Under the pieces are notes generated by a model that worked only from the letters and a program-made list of their open reading frames with translations, did no database searches and had not been told where the DNA came from. 16,970 nt of DNA from PVC group bacterium (GTDB lineage: Bacteria; Verrucomicrobiota; Kiritimatiellia; SS1-B-03-39; UBA6053): the NCBI GenBank assembly GCA_003565815.1, contig PXAS01000034.1, positions 1 through 16,970 of the forward strand, written 5' to 3'. Position 1 is the first letter of the stretch. Every line of letters starts with the position of its first letter. The position numbers and the translations under genes are program-made. This document shows positions 6,203 through 12,745 of this stretch, in pieces.

Positions 6203-7060
6203 ATGAGCAACGAACCCCTTGATGCCGAGCAAAATTGGAATGACCCCACCATGCGGGGATCGGAAGAAGCCTACCATCCGAGTCGCGAAATGATGGATGT
6301 GGTGGCGATGCTGGAAGACAGTTTGCCGAAGATTGAAGATCCCTGCGGCATTTACCTCGCCCTTTACGATCTCCTCACCGAAATCGAGGAAATGGATCTG
6401 GCGGGCAAATATCTGGTGCAGACGGGCTTGCGCGTGATCGCGGGCGAACACAGATCCTTGACCTATTTCCTCTACAACCAAATCGAGCTGTTCGCGCAAT
6501 TGAACCCGGAGGCACAGCGGGTCTATGAGCAGCTTGCCGACATCATTGGCGAGGACGAAGGGGAATTGGGGGCCACCACCCTGCATTTGGATCAGCGGAA
6601 AATCTATCTGCACGATCTCATCCCCGAACTCCTCCTGGCCAGACACCTTCTCCAGGCCCGGGTCATTTCGGATGCGGAATACCATGTCATCCTTCATGAC
6701 CTCTGCTGGTACGACACCAGGCCGCCGCCGGCGCCGCGAACGGTGGCCTACATTTTGGAGGACCGGGTGTTGCCGCATCATGACAGGGCCATTGAGTTTC
6801 TGGCCCACGATTCCGGGGTGCCCTATTTGGATTTGCGCATGATTCAGCCGGACCCCGCGAGTTTGGACCTTCTTCCCCGGGAATTCATGCGGGTCCGCGG
6901 CGCCTGCGCGTTCGGCAGCGTGGGCCGGGATCCCATGATCGCGGTCCTGAATCCGTTTAATTTGCAATTGCGCGACGATGTCTTCAAACACATCGAGGAG
7001 CCCACGCATTATTTTTTCACTTCCGCCCAAGGCTACCAAAAAATCCTCGACCTTTTGTAA
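6203..7060 (+). CDS. Protein with stand-alone MshEN-like domain
   Basis: 285 residues, cytoplasmic (no signal or TM), acidic. Residues 1-195 are helical and not recognised. Residues about 205-285 look like an MshEN (GspE/PulE N-terminal) domain: V206-P-Y-L-D-L-R-M-I-Q-P-D-P...L-L-P225, then a hydrophobic strand (M-I-A-V-L-N-P-F-N). This parallels the corresponding domain of the divergent ATPase (V-P-F-D-V...L-D-P...L-P...V-A-V-A-D-P-Y-N). No ATPase domain follows. Some MshEN domains bind cyclic di-GMP; I cannot confirm the binding motif here. The kinase gene begins 11 bases after the stop, so the two are almost certainly co-transcribed. I infer an adaptor or regulator of a pilus/secretion motor; alternatives include a sensor for the kinase. 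Confidence 0.72.
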   Translation: MSNEPLDAEQNWNDPTMRGSEEAYHPSREMMDVVAMLEDSLPKIEDPCGIYLALYDLLTEIEEMDLAGKYLVQTGLRVIAGEHRSLTYFLYNQIELFAQLNPEAQRVYEQLADIIGEDEGELGATTLHLDQRKIYLHDLIPELLLARHLLQARVISDAEYHVILHDLCWYDTRPPPAPRTVAYILEDRVLPHHDRAIEFLAHDSGVPYLDLRMIQPDPASLDLLPREFMRVRGACAFGSVGRDPMIAVLNPFNLQLRDDVFKHIEEPTHYFFTSAQGYQKILDLL

Positions 7061-7071
7061 GGGCCACCCCC

Positions 7072-9303
7072 ATGCTGGTCACATTTCATTGCAACCATTG
7101 TAACGCCAAGCTTCGCATCAACGCCAATGCGATGGGATCCAGCCTGTCTTGTCCGGAATGCGATGGCGAGATCACGGTGCCCAAGCAAACGCTCGGACCG
7201 GGGTTTGTGGTGGGCGGGTTTTTGATCAAACACAAAATCGGCCAGGGCGGCATGGGGGAAGTCTATTTAGCGCGGCAGTTGTCCCTGGAACGGGACGTGG
7301 CCCTGAAATTGCTTCCGGCGCAATTCACCCGCCAAAATTCTTTTGTGGTGCGCTTTCTCAAAGAGGTCCATTACCAGGCCAAACTCGACCATCCCAATAT
7401 TGTGGCCGCATATGATGCGGGCGAAGACAACGGGGTGTATTTCATGGCCATGGCTTACATGGCCGGGGAAAGTCTGGAGGAATGGCTGGACCGCGAAGGG
7501 GTGATGTCGGAGGCGGAAGCCCTGAAAATCATCCGTCAAGTGGCGTTGGCGCTCCAGTACGCCTCGGATCAAAAGGATATTATTCACAGGGACATCAAAC
7601 CCGCGAACATCATGATCACCCCGACCCTGCACGCGAAGGTGCTGGACATGGGACTTTCGAAAAACATGCTGGAACGCGATCCCACCACCCATGTGGACAC
7701 CCTGCTGGGCACGCCGAATTATATGAGCCCGGAACAGATCGACAGCCCGAGGAACATCGACACCCGCTCGGACATGTTCAGTCTGGGGATGACGTTTTAC
7801 CACATGTTGACCGGAAAAGTCCCGTTTGAAGACAGCAGTTATCTGAAAACCCTGAAGCGGCATGGTCAGGAAAAGCTCGAGGACCCCCGGAACCTGATGC
7901 CCGGGATTTCCACGCGCAGTTGCCATCTTCTGGCCCGACTTTTGGCCAGAAACCCGGAAGATCGCTTTGAGGACTGGGCCGGGCTTTTGGCATGCATCGA
8001 AGATGCCATGAACGCCCAGGGGGAACCGGCGGATCCCCCGTCCGGTGAGACCACCGTGGAACTGGATCCGGAGTATGCGTTGGCCGACCAACCCATGGCG
8101 CCGCCGATGGCGAGCGATGCAACGAGGCATCCCCATGCCGAGGCTTCCGCCGCCCGCCCGCCACAGCGGATGTCCAGCACCCGGGGCATCGCCCTTTCCA
8201 TTGCGGCCGGGCTGGTGTTGGGATTTGCCGGAATCGCCGTTCTCCATCGCATGCTCCCCCGTCCCCGCCCCACGCGCGACAATTCGGTTGCCGCCTCCCC
8301 CACCCCCGGCCCGGTGATGGTCGAGGAAGACGACCCCGATGAAGGGTTCGAAGAGCTGAGCCGGATGTTTACCCGGGCGATTCTAGAATTTGAGCGCAAC
8401 CCCAATTCCCATGACGAGGTCTTGACGAAACTGCTGGATATCGCGGACCTCGTGGAGGGCCATCCGTTGGCCAATCAGGTGGCCAGACAAATTTTTCGCA
8501 TTCGCGAAGCCCGGGACGAAGCCGTTGCCGAGCAACGCCGACGGCTTCGAAGCAATGCCCTGGACATCCTGCAAACCGATGGCGCCGAGGCCGCCCGCGC
8601 GTATATCCAACGGTTTTCCGGCGGTTTTGCGAATGAGATGACGGGGGAAAAAGAACGCCTTCTCCGACGCATTCAGGCTTGGGAGGACGAGGAAACCAGC
8701 CGCCGGCAATCCGAAATCGCGGTTTCACAAGCCCAGTATCTCGACCTGTTGCGGGATATCACCCCTTCCATTGTTACCCGGGACTATGGTTACGCCCTGC
8801 AAGCCGTGGATGCGGCCGCCGAACGTCCTTCTCTATTCGCGGCGGCCGCGGATATCGCCAGCTTGCGGCGGGAAATCGCCGCCTTGCAATCCGTGCCTTC
8901 GGAAATCCTGGACTCGTATCGGAGCCTCATCGGACGGGAAACCAGCCTTTGGTTGCGCGGCGGCCCCGAAACCGTCCGCATTCGCGACGTGTTGCCCGAC
9001 GGCATGCTGGTGGCCAAACCGGTCTTGGCGCCCGATGGCAGCGAACGCGGCAGCGTGGAACAAACCGTTTTGTTCGCCCAATTGAATTATCGGGAAATCC
9101 TCAGCCGCATGGAATCCATGACCGAAGCACACCACGATATTTACCGTGGGTTGATCGCTTTGAATGCCGGCCACCATGAAGCCGCCCGCTATTATCTGGA
9201 ATCGGCCGAGACCGACCTCGCCAAGGCCATCCTGCGCGAGGTCGCGAGTCCCCTCCAACCCTTCTCCCCCGTGGAACGGCTGGATCATGGGTTGGAATAT
9301 TAA
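7072..9303 (+). CDS. Zinc-ribbon transmembrane Ser/Thr protein kinase
   Basis: 743 residues. An N-terminal zinc ribbon has C7-x2-C10 and C27-x2-C30. A Hanks-type kinase domain follows (about 50-312): glycine loop G57-Q-G-G-M-G62, ATP lysine K79 in V-A-L-K, catalytic loop H172-R-D174-I-K176-P-A-N179, metal site D192-M-G (DMG in place of DFG), S-P-E (219-221) in place of APE, and D234 in R-S-D-M-F-S-L-G. All key catalytic residues are present, so it should be active. A proline/alanine-rich linker leads to one TM helix (about 373-391). The last 350 residues are helical, charged and unrecognised, and should lie outside the membrane. They end in a TPR-like hairpin (Y-R-G-L-I-A-L-N-A-G...A-R-Y-Y-L). 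The architecture suggests external sensing coupled to cytoplasmic phosphorylation. The partner is probably the MshEN protein 11 bases upstream. The stop codon overlaps that of the converging gene. Confidence 0.93.
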   Translation: MLVTFHCNHCNAKLRINANAMGSSLSCPECDGEITVPKQTLGPGFVVGGFLIKHKIGQGGMGEVYLARQLSLERDVALKLLPAQFTRQNSFVVRFLKEVHYQAKLDHPNIVAAYDAGEDNGVYFMAMAYMAGESLEEWLDREGVMSEAEALKIIRQVALALQYASDQKDIIHRDIKPANIMITPTLHAKVLDMGLSKNMLERDPTTHVDTLLGTPNYMSPEQIDSPRNIDTRSDMFSLGMTFYHMLTGKVPFEDSSYLKTLKRHGQEKLEDPRNLMPGISTRSCHLLARLLARNPEDRFEDWAGLLACIEDAMNAQGEPADPPSGETTVELDPEYALADQPMAPPMASDATRHPHAEASAARPPQRMSSTRGIALSIAAGLVLGFAGIAVLHRMLPRPRPTRDNSVAASPTPGPVMVEEDDPDEGFEELSRMFTRAILEFERNPNSHDEVLTKLLDIADLVEGHPLANQVARQIFRIREARDEAVAEQRRRLRSNALDILQTDGAEAARAYIQRFSGGFANEMTGEKERLLRRIQAWEDEETSRRQSEIAVSQAQYLDLLRDITPSIVTRDYGYALQAVDAAAERPSLFAAAADIASLRREIAALQSVPSEILDSYRSLIGRETSLWLRGGPETVRIRDVLPDGMLVAKPVLAPDGSERGSVEQTVLFAQLNYREILSRMESMTEAHHDIYRGLIALNAGHHEAARYYLESAETDLAKAILREVASPLQPFSPVERLDHGLEY

Positions 9304-10403
9304 AACGTCACGTTTCGTTTTTGGACCCAGTCCTGCATTTCCTTGACCGTCCGGCTCCAAACTTCGGGATCCTTCCGTACTTCCAGGAACGCCTTGTACA
9401 GCCCGATCAGGATGTCTTTGATCATCTCCACCTGCAGCATCCGGTCCTGAAAGCGGCTCACGGCGTCCACCACGCCTTCGCTGGTCACCAGCTTGAGGCT
9501 TCGCACCGCGAAGGTTTCCCCGTCCAAGCCAAAACGCCAGACCTGATCCCCCCGAACCAAATTGACGGTGGCCTTGCGCAGTTTTTTCCCCGCTTCCAAT
9601 CCGGCTTTGGCCTCTGCGCTTACGGTCGGATTTCCTTTGCGAAGGCTGATCTCATGCGCACCGCCCCCTTCCATGACCAAGGTCAACGGCCCCTCCACCA
9701 AAACGCCCACCGTTCCCTGGTCCGCCGCCGGGACTTTGTCAGGGTTCAATTCAGACTGAAACCACAGCCAGGTCATGAAATCGTGTCCGGCCACCGGGGA
9801 CGTGCGCTCCGGTTCCACGTTTTCGCTGAAACTGCACGGCGCCCATTCCCGGGCATCGGTACGGCCCAGGCGCATGGCCAGTGATTCGGGGGTGACCACA
9901 TCGGGGGTGAAGCCAATGGCTTCTCGCAAATAGCTGACGAACACATCCACCTGTTTTTCCGCCAGGGTTTCCGCGAACAAATCGGGTTGTCCCTCCCGGT
10001 GGACAAAGGTCATGCCCTTGAGTTGCGGCGGCATCGTGGGCAACAACCGGTCCATGATTTCTTGCTTCATTTCCTGCTTTTCGCGGCGGGCCAGCGATTC
10101 ATTGCCGCTGACGGACAGGCGGATGAGTTCCTCCTGCATGACTTCCGCCCGCAACAGGCTGGCCGGGATTTTCCGCTCCGCCTGCAACAAACAGAGCCGA
10201 AGCCATCCCCCGTAATAGGCATTCACCTCGTCGATTTTCCGGTCGAGCAAATACCGTCCCGTCACCCAGCCGTACACGGACTGGTCCCGTACCGTGTCCA
10301 GCGGCGGCGCCACCCGCTGCAGAAACCCGTCCAGGACGGGTTCAGGCAGGGCCCGGGAAAGATGATACATGCGAAAACTGACGGCACCGGATTCAAAAGG
10401 CAT
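9300..10403 (-). CDS. rdgC: RdgC-like recombination-associated protein
   Basis: 367 residues, longer than E. coli RdgC (about 300). The opening S-G-A-V-S-F-R-M-Y-H-L-S-R matches the first strand of RdgC-like proteins and supports the ATG at 10403. Residues 106-125 (R-R-E-K-Q-E-M-K-Q-E-I-M-D-R-L-L-P-T-M-P) give the K-E-x-L-L-P helix signature. They are followed by a strand, D141-L-F-A-E-T, and a helix of the type (A)-D-x-F-x-x-x-L-R-x-A-I-G. H207-D-F-M-T-W-L-W-F-Q-S-E is, from memory, diagnostic of the non-proteobacterial RdgC-like branch. RdgC forms a DNA-encircling ring that modulates RecA in E. coli; function here is inferred. It is the last gene of a minus-strand run, 20 bases after the beta-barrel gene, and its stop overlaps the kinase stop in the shared sequence TTAA. 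Confidence 0.65.
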   Translation of the reverse strand: MPFESGAVSFRMYHLSRALPEPVLDGFLQRVAPPLDTVRDQSVYGWVTGRYLLDRKIDEVNAYYGGWLRLCLLQAERKIPASLLRAEVMQEELIRLSVSGNESLARREKQEMKQEIMDRLLPTMPPQLKGMTFVHREGQPDLFAETLAEKQVDVFVSYLREAIGFTPDVVTPESLAMRLGRTDAREWAPCSFSENVEPERTSPVAGHDFMTWLWFQSELNPDKVPAADQGTVGVLVEGPLTLVMEGGGAHEISLRKGNPTVSAEAKAGLEAGKKLRKATVNLVRGDQVWRFGLDGETFAVRSLKLVTSEGVVDAVSRFQDRMLQVEMIKDILIGLYKAFLEVRKDPEVWSRTVKEMQDWVQKRNVTF

Positions 10404-10423
10404 AAAAAAACCAAGGGGAAAAA

Positions 10424-10921
10424 TTAGAAACGATAGCGAACGGTGATCCCGAAATCCAGGTCATCAAACTTGAATTCACTCAAATCCCCAAAGGATTCGA
10501 AAGGATAGAAGGCATGCGCCCCGACACTGGCGCTTCGGCCGAACGGAATGCTCAGTCCCAGTTGAAATTGGAAGTAGGTGCTTTTCCATCCGGTGTCGTC
10601 ATTCACCTTCAGGTAATCTTTCAGCACCGAAACCCCGGCTTCCCACATGCCGTCCTGAAACAGGAGAGTGAGTTCCGGCGTAATCACGCGGTCGGCGGCC
10701 AACGGTCCGCTGAGATCATCGGCAAAGGCGGCGCCGACGCGCCAGCCCGCGGGACCCTCGAAAAACTCCATGTACGCGCCAAAGGAAAGATCGTTTTTCC
10801 CATAGGGCCGATCCGGCATGGCGCTGTGCTCACTGTGTTGTTTGACCGTAACGGCCACATCCGTGGCACTTGCGAAGAGATGCAGGCCCATCACAAACAG
10901 ACTCAAAAAGATTTTTTTCAT
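10424..10921 (-). CDS. Small outer-membrane beta-barrel-like protein
   Basis: 165 residues from the ATG at 10921. I chose this start because it opens with a textbook signal peptide (M-K-K-I-F-L-S-L-F-V..., cleavage near A17-S-A19); upstream extension of the frame adds unlikely basic sequence. The mature part alternates polar and hydrophobic residues with many aromatic and glycine positions (F-G-A-Y-M-E-F-F, T-P-E-L-T-L-L-F, F-Q-F-Q-L-G-L-S-I-P-F). It ends D-F-G-I-T-V-R-Y-R-F with a C-terminal phenylalanine, as in proteins inserted by the BAM complex. Probably a barrel of about eight strands; specific role unknown. It lies between the four-TM gene (38-base gap) and the RdgC-like gene (20-base gap). 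The co-location with rdgC is probably not functional. Confidence 0.68.
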   Translation of the reverse strand: MKKIFLSLFVMGLHLFASATDVAVTVKQHSEHSAMPDRPYGKNDLSFGAYMEFFEGPAGWRVGAAFADDLSGPLAADRVITPELTLLFQDGMWEAGVSVLKDYLKVNDDTGWKSTYFQFQLGLSIPFGRSASVGAHAFYPFESFGDLSEFKFDDLDFGITVRYRF

Positions 10922-10959
10922 ATTGAAGTTCCAAGGGAAACGTGTGGAGGTTGTTTTTT

Positions 10960-11448
10960 TCAGGATTTTTCGGGGGTTTCCGCCGGAGCGTCCGTTTTTG
11001 GTTCCGGCGTGGACAACTCGTCGGAGGCGACGGGTTCCGAAGACTCGGGGGGTTGGGGTTGCGGAGGTTGCACGGGGTTTTCCGAAACGGGAACGCCACC
11101 GCGGGCCTTCAGGAAAGACTGAAGATACACGCCCAGCAACAAGAAGGAGAGAAAGGCGGTGCCCCAAAGGGAAACGGCCTTGTTCAGGACCTTTTGCTCC
11201 TCATGCCCGCCGATCCAGGGCAGACGGGTCACCGACCCCAAAAAGAGAATGGCCGCGCAGCCCACGGCAATGTGCATGTAGAGCTTGTTTTTGTCAGGGT
11301 TTTTCATGGCCGCCCAGCCACAATAGGCAATGGGAATGCCCAGAAAGAGGGGCAATCCGGCCGTAAAATGCTCGAAAGCGGTCAGGGAATAGCTGACCAG
11401 ACCGAGCAGACTCAAGAGTACGCCGACGAGGATGGTGATTTTTTGCAT
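10960..11448 (-). CDS. Four-TM membrane protein with proline/glutamate-rich tail
   Basis: 162 residues from the ATG at 11448; an upstream ATG at 11535 would add 29 residues with no hydrophobic lead and is less likely. Four predicted TM helices lie at about 4-23, 30-48, 56-75 and 91-113. They include the stretch G-V-L-L-S-L-L-G-L-V-S-Y and a loop K-N-P-D-K-N-K-L-Y-M-H-I. The tail (118-162) is rich in P, E, S and T and is probably disordered. The pattern is familiar from short uncharacterised membrane proteins in PVC genomes, but I know no function. It heads the minus-strand run leading to the beta-barrel and RdgC-like genes, and is divergent from the M48 peptidase gene. Confidence 0.7.
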   Translation of the reverse strand: MQKITILVGVLLSLLGLVSYSLTAFEHFTAGLPLFLGIPIAYCGWAAMKNPDKNKLYMHIAVGCAAILFLGSVTRLPWIGGHEEQKVLNKAVSLWGTAFLSFLLLGVYLQSFLKARGGVPVSENPVQPPQPQPPESSEPVASDELSTPEPKTDAPAETPEKS

Positions 11449-11567
11449 GTGGGAGGCTCCGATTTTGGTTGGATGAATGGGGTCGAGAAAACGGGTGAAT
11501 GACGGAACCAATGTAGATATTCTCAAAAAATGCAAGTCCAGGTATCGCCAATCCGACGATCATGGTG

Positions 11568-11573
11568 TAAAAT
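11568..11573 (+). promoter_or_regulatory. Candidate -10 element for the M48 peptidase gene
   Basis: TAAAAT ends 6 bases before the ATG at 11580, in the 131-base divergent gap (11449-11579). I see no convincing -35 at 16-18 bases. The position implies a leaderless mRNA if used. Confidence 0.3.
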
Positions 11574-11579
11574 ATAGAG

Positions 11580-12740
11580 ATGAAACCTCTACGAATCTTT
11601 CTGACTTGTCTGCTCCTCGGCCTGATCATCTATGGTTGCGCCACCAATCCGGTTACCGGACGCACGGAATTCACGCTGATCAGCGAACAACAGGAAATTG
11701 CCATCGGCCGGCAACACTATGCCTACCAGCAACAACAGCAGGGCGGTGCATACCTGCTGGACGACGAAGTCACCCGCTACGTGCGGGAAGTCGGTGAAAA
11801 ATTGGCCGAAAAAAGCGATCGCCCCCACCTCCCCTATGAGTTCGTGGTCATCAACGAAAGCAGCTGGAACGCCTGGGCCATGCCGGGCGGAAAAATCGCC
11901 ATCAATCGCGGGCTGTTGACCTCCCTACGCAATGAAAGCGAGCTGGCGGCGGTGCTGGCCCATGAGATCGTCCACGCCGCCGCGCGCCATTCCGCCCAAC
12001 AGATGGAACGCGGCATGGTCTTGCAACTGGGCGTGGCCGGCGCTGCGGGCCTCGCCGGGGATGATCGCCGTGACATCGTGGAAATGGTCGGCGGTGTGGC
12101 CGGGGGCCTCGGACTGCTTCGGTACAGCCGCGCCGCCGAAATCGAAGCCGATTATTACGGCATCCTCTATATGGTCGATGCCGGGTACGATCCCGTCGGG
12201 GCGGTGACTCTGCAGGAAATGTTCGCGGAAAACCAACGCAGCGCCGGCGGGTGGCTGGCCTCGCATCCGGCATCGGTCGAACGGGTGCGCCGCAACCGGG
12301 AAGCCATTGAACGAAACCAAACCGCAAACGGATATATCGGAGAAAACGAGTATCGGGTCCGCACCCGGAATCTGCGAAACCAAGCTCCTGCGTACGAATT
12401 GTACGAGGAAGGGCTTGAAGCCTTGAAAAACAATCAACATCAAGCCGCATTGCGGCACGCGCGGGAAGCCCGGCGTCTGGAGCCCCGTGAAGCGTTGTTT
12501 TACGGTTTGGAGGCCAAGACGCACGAAGCCATGAACAATCCCAATGACGCGCTTCGGGCTTGGAACGAAGCCATTCGCCTCAACTCCGAATGGTTTTACT
12601 TGCACCTGGGACGGGGTCTCCTCCATGAAAAGGCCGGACGAAACGCCCAGGCCCGGCGCGATTTGGAGCGAAGTTTCGAGTTGCTCCCCACGCAGACGGC
12701 GAAAGACGCGCTCGAGCGCCTGGGCGTCAGCGTGGGATAG
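11580..12740 (+). CDS. M48-family metallopeptidase lipoprotein with TPR tail
   Basis: 386 residues. A lipoprotein signal ends I17-Y-G-C20, so the protein is probably lipidated at C20 and acts in the periplasm. The M48 zinc protease core has H128-E-I-V-H132 as HExxH, and the third ligand is probably E187 in R-A-A-E-I-E-A-D-Y-Y-G. The conserved N-A-W-A-M-P-G-G-K-I substrate-strand region (97-106) and W-L-A-S-H-P (225-230) are present. Residues about 262-386 form TPR-like helical hairpins. This order (lipoprotein or signal, M48, TPR) resembles BepA/YfgC and LoiP-like proteases that monitor outer-membrane protein assembly; that role is inferred. It ends 5 bases from the stop of the converging histidine-kinase gene. 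Confidence 0.92.
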   Translation: MKPLRIFLTCLLLGLIIYGCATNPVTGRTEFTLISEQQEIAIGRQHYAYQQQQQGGAYLLDDEVTRYVREVGEKLAEKSDRPHLPYEFVVINESSWNAWAMPGGKIAINRGLLTSLRNESELAAVLAHEIVHAAARHSAQQMERGMVLQLGVAGAAGLAGDDRRDIVEMVGGVAGGLGLLRYSRAAEIEADYYGILYMVDAGYDPVGAVTLQEMFAENQRSAGGWLASHPASVERVRRNREAIERNQTANGYIGENEYRVRTRNLRNQAPAYELYEEGLEALKNNQHQAALRHAREARRLEPREALFYGLEAKTHEAMNNPNDALRAWNEAIRLNSEWFYLHLGRGLLHEKAGRNAQARRDLERSFELLPTQTAKDALERLGVSVG

Positions 12741-12745
12741 AAATT

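Noticed and set aside
7267..8247. 326-residue minus-strand frame opposite the kinase domain
   Set aside because: The forward kinase has every catalytic motif in order; the antisense frame is a shadow of GC-rich codon use.
10922..11167. 82-residue N-terminal extension of the beta-barrel-like protein
   Set aside because: It is rich in R, P and T, overlaps the tail of the four-TM gene in another frame, and would bury a clear signal peptide.
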